Positions 16,222 to 22,480 of a stretch of DNA of 30,041 nucleotides are shown here, piece by piece. Under the pieces are notes generated by a model. It saw nothing but the letters and a program-made list of their open reading frames with translations. It was not told the DNA's origin and did no database searches. The position numbers and the translations under genes are program-made. Source of the DNA: Actinomycetota bacterium (GTDB lineage Bacteria; Actinomycetota; Actinomycetes; Nanopelagicales; Nanopelagicaceae); assembly GCA_016870855.1 (NCBI GenBank), contig VGAF01000004.1, forward strand, positions 1-30,041, read 5' to 3'. Position 1 is the first letter of the stretch. Every line of letters starts with the position of its first letter.

Positions 16222-17355
16222 TCACTTTCCAGCCCCAGCGCCATTTGGAGAGCGCCGTGCACCGCCATGTGTGAGCGCCGCCGCATCGATAATTTCATCG
16301 GCAAAATCGATATTTAGTGCTCCCTCCTTAACCATCAAGAGCAACAAATTAACGACGTTTCGGGCATAAAGTGATGAAGCGTGGAATGGCAATTGGCTTG
16401 GAACATCCTTACCGCCCCAAATCCGAACGCCATTTTCGGTAAGAACAATCTCTCCCGGCTTTGAACCTTCTACGTTTCCACCCGACTCCGCAGCGAGATC
16501 AACAATCACCGAACCTTCAACCATTGAGCTGTACATTTCTTTGGTAACTAATCGTGGCGCTGGCTTACCAGGAACTGCAGCGGTAGTAATAAGAACATGT
16601 GACTTTGTAATAAATGGCTTTAAGAGTTCACGTTGCTTAGCAGCGCGCTCCTCACTCATTTCCCGGGCATAACCTCCGGCACCTTCAATCGCCTCAAGTT
16701 CAAGATCAATAAAGCTCGCGCCCATGGAACGCACTTCATCGGCCGAAGATGGACGAACATCGTATGCCGAGACGACTGCGCCAAGACGGCGAGCGGTTGC
16801 AATTGCTTGTAAGCCGGCAACACCAGCGCCAAGGACAAGAACATTTGCTGGAGTAACTGTTCCGGCCGCAGTCATCAAAAGTGGGAAGAATCTTGGTGAG
16901 AGTTCTGCTGCGACTAACGCCGCTCGATAACCGGCACAGAGCGCTTGTGAAGTGAGCGCATCCATAGATTGAGCGCGGGAAATTCTCGGGACTAATTCAA
17001 GAGAGAACACCGTAGCGCCCGCGGAGGCTGCAGCATCGATATTCTCAACAGCGGTAGTTGGCGATAAAAACGAGATTGTTATCGCCCCGCTCTTCACGCC
17101 CTTAAACTGCGCAACAGTTAGAGGTTGCACCGAGAGAACTACATCGGCACTAGCTAAGGAAGCGTTAGCGTCATTTGCGCCAAAAACGCGCGCTCCGGCA
17201 CTTACAAAATCTTTATCGCCGGCACCAGCGCCAAGACCAGCGCCACTTTCGATAGCGACTTCAAAGCCGGCCCGAGTGAGTTTTGAGATTACATCTGGGA
17301 CGAGCGCGACCCGCATTTCGCCAGCACGGCTCTCTTTGGGAACAAAAATCTTCAT
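16222..17355 (-). CDS. pntAA: NAD(P) transhydrogenase subunit alpha, part 1 (NAD-binding)
   Basis: 377 residues, the soluble NAD(H)-binding domain I. The N-terminus 'MKIFVPKESRAGEMRVALVPDVISKLTRAGFEV' is typical of the alanine dehydrogenase/PntA family, and the Rossmann glycine motif 'VLGAGVAGLQAIATARRLGAVVSAYDVR' is intact, as is 'RAAKQRELLKPFI'-type region 'AAKQRELLKPFITKSHVLI'. Residues after the domain are few, so the membrane part is missing here and is supplied by the separate alpha-2 gene. It lies 7 bp downstream of argF, making one transcription unit with it likely. Confidence 0.95.
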   Translation of the reverse strand: MKIFVPKESRAGEMRVALVPDVISKLTRAGFEVAIESGAGLGAGAGDKDFVSAGARVFGANDANASLASADVVLSVQPLTVAQFKGVKSGAITISFLSPTTAVENIDAAASAGATVFSLELVPRISRAQSMDALTSQALCAGYRAALVAAELSPRFFPLLMTAAGTVTPANVLVLGAGVAGLQAIATARRLGAVVSAYDVRPSSADEVRSMGASFIDLELEAIEGAGGYAREMSEERAAKQRELLKPFITKSHVLITTAAVPGKPAPRLVTKEMYSSMVEGSVIVDLAAESGGNVEGSKPGEIVLTENGVRIWGGKDVPSQLPFHASSLYARNVVNLLLLMVKEGALNIDFADEIIDAAALTHGGARRSPNGAGAGK

Positions 17356-17362
17356 TAGTGGG

Positions 17363-18325
17363 TTAGTTTCCCTTTAACCCGCCACGAGTCAACAGATAAA
17401 GAAGAGCCTGGATCGTTGTCCGGCGATGGAAGGCCTCGCGCCATACGACGGATTTTTCGCCATCAATTACCGAAGCGGCAACCTCTTCACCGCGATGAGC
17501 CGGTAAACAATGCATGAATATTGAGTCCTTGGCGGTAAGTGAGATTAACTTTTCATCAACAGCGAATGGCGAGAGCGCTTTGAACTTCTCAGCTCGCTCG
17601 CCTTCAGAATCACCCATCGACATCCAAACATCGGTGTAGATAACCGAAGCGCCTTCACAGGCGGCTTTAGCATCATTTGTGGTCTCAACTTTTCCACCAC
17701 TTACACTCGCAAGCTGCTCCGCTTTAGCAATCACTTGTTGCGCTACGGCAAATTTTCCAGATGGTGTAGCGGCTATGACATGAGCGCCCATGATTGCTCC
17801 CATTAGCAACCAAGAGTTAGCCACATTATTTCCATCTCCTACATAAACAAACTTCCGCCCCGAAATATCCTTGCCAAACTTCTCGCGGATCACCATCCAA
17901 TCTGCAAGTAATTGGGTTGGGTGGTCTTCATCGGTAAGCGCGTTAATGACTGGAATTGAAGCATGGGCACCTAGTTGATCAACATCGCTCTGGGCATAGG
18001 TGCGGATGATTAGCGCTGCGCAGAATTGGCTAACTATTCGAGCGGTATCTTCAATCGTTTCGCCGCGACCAATCTGAAGTTCATCGCCGCGGAGAAAAAT
18101 AGGAGTTCCGCCCAAATGTGCAACGGCGGTTTCGGATGCGAGGCGAGTACGCGTAGATGGCTTTGTCATATAGATGGCGACAGATTTGTGGGCGAGAGCG
18201 CCCGCGGACTTCAAAGGTTCATTTGCAAAATCTGTAGCGGTGGCAAGAACTAGCTCAACATCTGCGCGCGAGAGATTCTCGGTGCGCAGGAGATCTTTTA
18301 GGCGGTGGTTCTGGCTGCCGTTCAT
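17363..18325 (-). CDS. argF: Ornithine carbamoyltransferase
   Basis: 320 residues. The carbamoyl-phosphate site 'STRTR' is at residues 57-61, and 'HCLPAHRGEEV' near residue 270 holds the Cys and His that identify ornithine rather than aspartate transcarbamylases, with 'DVWMSMGD' before it. It makes citrulline from ornithine and carbamoyl phosphate in arginine synthesis, in the cytoplasm. Other arg genes are not adjacent; instead it heads a unit with pnt and DUF2017, and argS lies 11 kb away. The ATG is 6 nt downstream of a TAGACT -10 hexamer, suggesting a leaderless message. Anabolic OTC is most likely, given no arginine deiminase genes nearby. Confidence 0.95.
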   Translation of the reverse strand: MNGSQNHRLKDLLRTENLSRADVELVLATATDFANEPLKSAGALAHKSVAIYMTKPSTRTRLASETAVAHLGGTPIFLRGDELQIGRGETIEDTARIVSQFCAALIIRTYAQSDVDQLGAHASIPVINALTDEDHPTQLLADWMVIREKFGKDISGRKFVYVGDGNNVANSWLLMGAIMGAHVIAATPSGKFAVAQQVIAKAEQLASVSGGKVETTNDAKAACEGASVIYTDVWMSMGDSEGERAEKFKALSPFAVDEKLISLTAKDSIFMHCLPAHRGEEVAASVIDGEKSVVWREAFHRRTTIQALLYLLTRGGLKGN

Positions 18326-18331
18326 CGCTCT

Positions 18332-18337
18332 AGTCTA
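18332..18337 (-). promoter_or_regulatory. -10 hexamer for argF, overlapping the opposing promoter
   Basis: On the minus strand TAGACT ends 6 nt before the argF ATG. It lies exactly 17 bp from the opposing TATGAT of the DUF3039 gene, so each -10 occupies the other's expected -35 position. Confidence 0.6.
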
Positions 18338-18354
18338 GTAATTGGCTCCGGCCT

Positions 18355-18360
18355 TATGAT
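18355..18360 (+). promoter_or_regulatory. -10 hexamer for DUF3039-clpS, overlapping the opposing promoter
   Basis: TATGAT ends 6 nt before the ATG at 18367, with no ribosome site between. The 17-bp spacing to the argF -10 (18332-18337) makes the two promoters physically interlocked. Confidence 0.6.
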
Positions 18361-18366
18361 TTCGCA

Positions 18367-18717
18367 ATGATTCGCAAGATGACCGCTGATTGGGCCTTGA
18401 AGTCGTCTATCAAGTCGACCCCAAAGATGGGCTTCTTCACCCGTCGCGTTGGCGTAATCGAAGAGACCGATACCCATGTAGATCTTGAGGGTCAAACTCG
18501 TGATCAATTGGATGCTGGTGACCACGAGCGTTTTGCGCACTATGTGAAGAAGGACAAAATCGTTGAGTCGGCGGTAAGTGGCAAGCCGGTCACTGCACTA
18601 TGTGGAAAGCGTTGGGTTCCAAATCGCGATCCGAATAAATTTCCAATCTGTCCAACATGTAAAGAGATTTACTCCGGACTCCGTAAAGGACCGGATAACA
18701 CGGGATCTGGTGAATAA
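18367..18717 (+). CDS. DUF3039 domain protein, zinc-ribbon-like
   Basis: 116 residues. The core 'GDHERFAHYVKKDKIVESAVSGKPVTALCGKRWVP' with 'FPICPTCKEIY' is the DUF3039 signature. Cysteines in 'LCGK' and 'CPTC' suggest one zinc site. It is an actinobacterial family of unknown function, small and cytoplasmic. The first 45 residues are not conserved in the family, but the ATG at 18367 with a -10 hexamer 6 nt upstream fits a leaderless start. It is followed after 3 bp by clpS, as in other actinobacteria where these genes cluster, so co-expression with the N-degron adaptor is likely. Confidence 0.85.
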   Translation: MIRKMTADWALKSSIKSTPKMGFFTRRVGVIEETDTHVDLEGQTRDQLDAGDHERFAHYVKKDKIVESAVSGKPVTALCGKRWVPNRDPNKFPICPTCKEIYSGLRKGPDNTGSGE

Positions 18718-18720
18718 CCA

Positions 18721-19014
18721 TTGGTCGCAATCGGAACGCTTACTGAATCAGAGAGCGAACTAAATCTAAAAGCTGATCGACCTTGGGTATGTGTTGTCTG
18801 GGATGATCCAGTAAATCTAATGACTTACGTGACTCATGTATTTATGGTCATCTTTGGTTACTCAAAAGAGAAGGCAACTGAGTTGATGTTTAAAGTTCAT
18901 AATGAAGGACGGGCCACGGTTTCATCTGGCACTCGTGAGGAGATGGAGCGGGGTGTGCAGCGCTTACATGAATACGGACTTTGGGCGACTCTGCAACGCG
19001 ATGATGAGTTCTAG
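18721..19014 (+). CDS. clpS: ATP-dependent Clp protease adaptor ClpS
   Basis: 97 residues. 'WVCVVWDDPVNLMTYVTHVFMVIFGYSKEKATELMFKVHNEGRA' is the ClpS core, with the Asp-Asp and His that line the N-degron pocket. It delivers proteins with bulky N-terminal residues to ClpAP/ClpCP. The start is a TTG immediately after the DUF3039 stop; no ATG or GTG lies further upstream in frame without crossing a stop, so coupling to the upstream gene is expected. Clade-typical ending 'RLHEYGLWATLQRDDEF'. DUF2017, usually its neighbour, is here about 4 kb away on the other strand. Confidence 0.94.
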   Translation: MVAIGTLTESESELNLKADRPWVCVVWDDPVNLMTYVTHVFMVIFGYSKEKATELMFKVHNEGRATVSSGTREEMERGVQRLHEYGLWATLQRDDEF

Positions 19015-19021
19015 ATCGAGA

Positions 19022-19057
19022 TAAAAAGAATCAGGGCCCGGTTTCCCGAGCCCTGAT
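19022..19057 (-). terminator. Rho-independent terminator of the actinorhodopsin gene
   Basis: On the minus strand an ATCAGGGCTCGG/CCGGGCCCTGAT stem (19030-19057, with one G-U pair) closed by a GAAA tetraloop is followed by TTCTTTTTAT. The G-U pair on this strand would be an A-C mismatch on the other, so it is built for the minus strand. It may also slow transcripts from clpS. Confidence 0.85.
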
Positions 19058-19093
19058 CCGTTGAGAACTTTTCTAATTTCTCATTTCTGAGAA

Positions 19094-19882
19094 TTAGTGA
19101 TCGTCCTTCATTCCTTCTGCAATTGACTTCATTCTTGCGATCTTCACGATGGTTAGACCCCAGACGCACTTTGCAAGAATGTCTGCGATCGTGTAACCAA
19201 CCTGGCGACCGACATATGCGCCTGAACTTGCTGCGCCATCTGCGTCGATGATCGGTAGAAGGTATGCAATTGGGTAAACGCCCCATGATGCGATGAGGAG
19301 GAGGCGGAGACGGCCGACAGTTGCGGCGACTCCCTCAGGTTGACGATCAAGGGACTTGCTCAACTCTACGAAGAGGATGTAGAGGATGTAGAGGAATGGA
19401 ATTGTCGAGAGAACACCGTAAAGGATCTTGGTGCCCTGGTCTGCGGAGATTTCGCCTGGGTAACCAAGCGCGATCATCGCTGCAGATGCAGGAACAAGAC
19501 GGGTGATCAATGACTTTGAAGCTTCCTTTGCAAGGGCTAGAACTGCGATTACTTCAACGAGAAGTAATGGCACAGTAAGAATCCAGTCAACATAACGATA
19601 TCCCTCGTTAAATGCGTCTGGGTGTCCTGCAGTTACGACCTTACCGACTGCTCCTTCCACCATTGATGCTGAGTGGAATGAGTCGAAGATACGGATGTAG
19701 TGGTATCCAGCGATGAATGTAACCATCGAAGATAGAACTAGAGCATTCCGGTACTTCGGTAGAACGCGGTTTGTTGAGACAAGGGTGTACACCGTTGTCG
19801 CGAGCATCGAGATAAGTCCGAATGAAAGGACGTTATATACGGCGCTCCACTGCGTTGAGGTTAACTCCATGGTTGTTAACAA
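19094..19882 (-). CDS. actR: Actinorhodopsin, light-driven proton pump
   Basis: 262 residues, seven membrane helices. Helix C carries Asp99 (counter-ion/proton acceptor), Thr103 and Glu110 (donor), the D-T-E set of outward proton pumps. Leu107 occupies the spectral-tuning position and points to green light. The retinal Schiff-base Lys238 is in 'IADILAKCVWG', and His61 matches the proteorhodopsin His near the acceptor. Gly156 in helix E aligns with bacteriorhodopsin Trp138, the position left open in xanthorhodopsin to admit a carotenoid antenna. The TTG start has a perfect GGAGG 6 nt upstream; the ATG at 19870 would be 18 nt from it. It is monocistronic with its own terminator, between clpS and murI. 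Retinal synthesis genes are not in the window. Confidence 0.96.
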   Translation of the reverse strand: MLTTMELTSTQWSAVYNVLSFGLISMLATTVYTLVSTNRVLPKYRNALVLSSMVTFIAGYHYIRIFDSFHSASMVEGAVGKVVTAGHPDAFNEGYRYVDWILTVPLLLVEVIAVLALAKEASKSLITRLVPASAAMIALGYPGEISADQGTKILYGVLSTIPFLYILYILFVELSKSLDRQPEGVAATVGRLRLLLIASWGVYPIAYLLPIIDADGAASSGAYVGRQVGYTIADILAKCVWGLTIVKIARMKSIAEGMKDDH

Positions 19883-19888
19883 ATTGGG

Positions 19889-19893
19889 CCTCC
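19889..19893 (-). promoter_or_regulatory. Shine-Dalgarno site that decides the actinorhodopsin start
   Basis: GGAGG on the minus strand, 6 nt upstream of TTG at 19882, favours that codon over the ATG four codons downstream. This is the only gene nearby with so strong a site, consistent with heavy translation of the pump. Confidence 0.7.
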
Positions 19894-19908
19894 GTGGGCT
19901 TTTGACTT

Positions 19909-19966
19909 GCTCAAACTCCGGTTTGGAGTGAGCCGTTGCGCACCGTGCCCCTCTGGATATGAGAGG
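19909..19966 (-). promoter_or_regulatory. Two tandem hairpins in the actinorhodopsin leader
   Basis: Hairpin 1 (19909-19933): GCTCA/TGAGC plus CTCC/GGAG with a 2-nt bulge. Hairpin 2 (19950-19966): CCTCT/AGAGG with a 7-nt loop. Both lie in the 5' region of the minus-strand gene, upstream of its GGAGG. I recognise no known riboswitch class. Confidence 0.4.
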
Positions 19967-20004
19967 TCCGGGTCACAATTAGGGATTAGGGTGCTACTTA
20001 CTCA

Positions 20005-20020
20005 CCGGTTCTTCAACCGG
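20005..20020. repeat. Short perfect hairpin between actR and murI
   Basis: CCGGTT-CTTC-AACCGG, a 6-bp stem with a tetraloop, in the 238-bp divergent actR/murI region. It lacks a U-tract, so it is not a terminator; it could be an operator or part of either leader. Confidence 0.4.
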
Positions 20021-20108
20021 AAATCGCAGTAATCTCAAAGATTTCATCTCTTTTCTGGGTGAAATTACCCCCGGCTTTGGGGCAAATCGGACATTCACCC
20101 GCCCACTC

Positions 20109-20114
20109 TAAACT
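20109..20114 (+). promoter_or_regulatory. -10 hexamer of a probable leaderless murI promoter
   Basis: TAAACT ends 6 nt before the GTG start at 20121, with no ribosome binding site. The same geometry is seen at prfB, ftsE, smpB, argF and DUF3039. Confidence 0.5.
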
Positions 20115-20120
20115 TCGCAG

Positions 20121-20939
20121 GTGTCCGCATCTGAGGCAACGAGCGCTCTCTCTGAGCGCCCCATCGGCATCTTCGATTCTGGCGTTGGTGGTTTAACTGT
20201 TGCGCGGGCGATTATCGATCAGCTTCCCAATGAATCAATTATCTATTTTGGAGATACGGCGCGCGGACCTTATGGCCCGAGAGCGCTAGCAGAAGTCCGT
20301 TCCTTCGCACTTGAGATCATGGATCAGATGATTGCTTCGTGGGTAAAAGCAATTGTGATCGCATGCAATACCGCAAGCGCTGCGATGCTCCGTGATGCGC
20401 GTGAGCGTTACTCAATTCCAGTTATTGAAGTGATTCAACCGGCAGTCCGGCGCGCGGTATCTGCGACCCGCTCTGGAAAAGTGGGAGTAATCGGAACCCA
20501 GACAACCATCGACTCAAAGGCCTACGAAGATGCTTTCGCGGCAGCGCCACAACTAAAGCTGACCACCCAACCATGCCCGAAGTTTGTAAGTTTTGTTGAG
20601 CGCGGGGAGACCTCAGGAGCCGCAGTTACCAAGTCGGCCGAAGGTTATTTGAAACCACTAAAAGATCAAGGAATCGATACCTTGGTACTCGGTTGCACTC
20701 ATTACCCACTCCTGACCGGAGTCATCTCTTATGTGATGGGAAATGATGTGACCTTGGTATCGAGCGCTGAAGAGACTGCGAAAGATCTCTACCGAGTGTT
20801 AGTCGAAAAGAATTTAATGAGAAGAGCGGATTCAAAACCGAACTATAAATTCATCTCAAGCGGCGACCCAGTCTCATTTACTAGATTGGCGCGAAGATTC
20901 CTTGGACCTGAAGTCGGGGAAGTAAGCACGAATTGGTAA
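20121..20939 (+). CDS. murI: Glutamate racemase
   Basis: 272 residues. 'PIGIFDSGVGGLTVARAI' is the family N-terminal signature. The catalytic cysteine pair is Cys82 in 'VIACNTASAAM' and Cys192 in 'LVLGCTHYPLL'. It interconverts L- and D-glutamate to supply D-Glu for peptidoglycan. The GTG start follows a -10 hexamer by 6 nt. It is followed by rph after 49 bp and rdgB overlapping rph, the conserved actinobacterial murI-rph-rdgB order. Length and motifs are ordinary. Confidence 0.97.
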   Translation: MSASEATSALSERPIGIFDSGVGGLTVARAIIDQLPNESIIYFGDTARGPYGPRALAEVRSFALEIMDQMIASWVKAIVIACNTASAAMLRDARERYSIPVIEVIQPAVRRAVSATRSGKVGVIGTQTTIDSKAYEDAFAAAPQLKLTTQPCPKFVSFVERGETSGAAVTKSAEGYLKPLKDQGIDTLVLGCTHYPLLTGVISYVMGNDVTLVSSAEETAKDLYRVLVEKNLMRRADSKPNYKFISSGDPVSFTRLARRFLGPEVGEVSTNW

Positions 20940-20988
20940 TTGCGGCACTTTGGTCACGATAAGTAACTAGCGAAAGTAGAAATCAAAA

Positions 20989-21723
20989 ATGGCAGATAAC
21001 GCTGGCGGAAGAATTGATGGACGTACCCCACAGGATCTACGAGCGATTAAATTCGAGCGTAATTGGCTAAATCAAGCCGAGGGCTCAGTTCTAGTTTCTT
21101 TTGGTAACACCAGAGTTCTCTGTGTGGCTTCCTTTACTCCCGGCGTCCCAAGGTGGCTAGTAGGAAGCGGAAAAGGTTGGGTCACATCGGAGTATTCAAT
21201 GCTGCCGCGCGCAACGCATACTCGCTCTGATCGAGAGAGCGTTAAAGGAAAACTTGGAGGTAGAACCCAAGAAATCTCCCGATTGGTCGGCCGCTCACTT
21301 CGCTCCATAGTGGATATGAAAGCGCTGGGCGAGAACACAGTCGTTCTTGATTGCGATGTCTTGCAAGCCGATGGCGGAACTCGGACTGCAGCAATCACTG
21401 GCGCTTATGTCGCCCTCGTTGATGCGCTCAATTGGGCGAAAGGGAAAGGGCATATAACTTCGATTCCACTAAGCGGCTCAGTCGCTGCGGTAAGTGTTGG
21501 AATTATCAACGGGACACCGATGCTTGATCTATGTTACGAAGAGGATGTAACTGCTGAAACCGATATGAATATTGTCTGTACTGGCGATGGAAATTTCGTG
21601 GAAGTCCAAGGCACTGCCGAAGGGAAGCCATTTGATCGAAATCTCTTAAATCAACTTCTCGACCTAGGCGCAAAGGGTTGCGTAGAGCTAAGTAGACTTC
21701 AAAAAGCAGCTTTAGATTCGTGA
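20989..21723 (+). CDS. rph: Ribonuclease PH
   Basis: 244 residues, single RNase PH domain. 'RIDGRTPQDLRAIKFERNWL' opens the family, with 'MLPRATHTRSDRE' phosphate/RNA-binding residues and 'DCDVLQADGGTRTAAITGAYVAL' carrying the catalytic Asp region. It trims tRNA 3' ends phosphorolytically; several tRNAs here already encode CCA. A TAGAAA hexamer 6 nt before the ATG resembles the leaderless layout of nearby genes, though it lacks the final T. The stop overlaps the GTG of rdgB. Confidence 0.96.
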   Translation: MADNAGGRIDGRTPQDLRAIKFERNWLNQAEGSVLVSFGNTRVLCVASFTPGVPRWLVGSGKGWVTSEYSMLPRATHTRSDRESVKGKLGGRTQEISRLVGRSLRSIVDMKALGENTVVLDCDVLQADGGTRTAAITGAYVALVDALNWAKGKGHITSIPLSGSVAAVSVGIINGTPMLDLCYEEDVTAETDMNIVCTGDGNFVEVQGTAEGKPFDRNLLNQLLDLGAKGCVELSRLQKAALDS

Positions 21724-22346
21724 CCATCCTAGTAATTGCAACGCGGAACAAGGGAAAGATCGCCGAGATAGCTCGGATACTCAAATTCCAAGAGGTAGAT
21801 TTCGATGAGGTAGATCCAATTGAAGTTAAATCGGTCGCGGAGTTTGATATCGATGATGTTGAAGAGACTGGAAGTACTTTTGAAGAGAATGCGCTCCTAA
21901 AGGCGATCACCGTCGCACGGGCAACTGGATTTCCTGCCCTGGCCGACGACAGCGGGTTATCTGTTGATGCCCTCGGGGGTGCCCCGGGTATTTACTCCGC
22001 TCGCTACAGTGGAGTGCATGGCGATGATGGAGCCAATATCGATAAATTATTAAACGAGCTTTTAAACACTCCACTTGATCGCGCAGCGCGCTTCGTTGCA
22101 GTCATCGCGCTGGCAAAACCAGATGGTTCACACATCATGGCTAGGGGTGAATTACTTGGCAGCATCGCCGAATCTAGGCGAGGGGAGAATGGTTTTGGAT
22201 ATGACCCGATCTTCATACCCGCAGGTAGCAAGCGCACTCTGGGGGAGTATCTCCCGAAGGAAAAGGATGAGATAAGTCATCGAGCCCGTGCGCTGGCTGA
22301 AATCGCGCCAAAGGTTCCGGGTTTCCTCAAAAACGCTCGCGCCTAA
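21720..22346 (+). CDS. rdgB: XTP/dITP diphosphatase (non-canonical purine NTP pyrophosphatase)
   Basis: 208 residues. 'VIATRNKGKIAEIARIL' is the Ham1/RdgB nucleotide-binding start, 'ALADDSGLSVDALGGAPGIYSARYSG' the catalytic centre, and 'GFGYDPIFIP' the third conserved block. It hydrolyses dITP and XTP to keep them out of DNA and RNA. The GTG start overlaps the rph stop (GTGA), giving coupled translation. It is the last gene of the murI-rph-rdgB unit; no terminator with a U-tract follows, but a nested inverted repeat begins 2 bp after its stop. Confidence 0.96.
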   Translation: MTILVIATRNKGKIAEIARILKFQEVDFDEVDPIEVKSVAEFDIDDVEETGSTFEENALLKAITVARATGFPALADDSGLSVDALGGAPGIYSARYSGVHGDDGANIDKLLNELLNTPLDRAARFVAVIALAKPDGSHIMARGELLGSIAESRRGENGFGYDPIFIPAGSKRTLGEYLPKEKDEISHRARALAEIAPKVPGFLKNARA

Positions 22347-22347
22347 T

Positions 22348-22430
22348 TACTCGCGCCCAATTACTTGCCCCCAGCTAACTGGCGTGGCTCCACTCCTCTA
22401 AATGCGCAGCCACGCGCACTCCCGCGAGTA
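22348..22430. repeat. Nested inverted repeat, possible structured RNA
   Basis: Outer arms TACTCGCG (22348-22355) and CGCGAGTA (22423-22430) and inner arms GCGTGGCT (22382-22389) and AGCCACGC (22408-22415) are all perfect 8-bp complements. They fill most of the 134-bp gap between rdgB and the H1-like gene. The left side also shows a tandem AATTAC-Y-GCSCCC-like repeat. It has no tRNA arms and no U-tract. It may be an untranslated leader structure of the downstream gene or a small RNA. Confidence 0.45.
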
Positions 22431-22480
22431 GGCTTCCCACAGGAGAAGTTAGGGAAACTTCCAAAGTCGAAGGAGCCAAA

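Noticed and set aside
22348..22430. tRNA-like element
   Set aside because: No T-arm consensus, no anticodon arm of correct size and no CCA; kept only as an inverted repeat.
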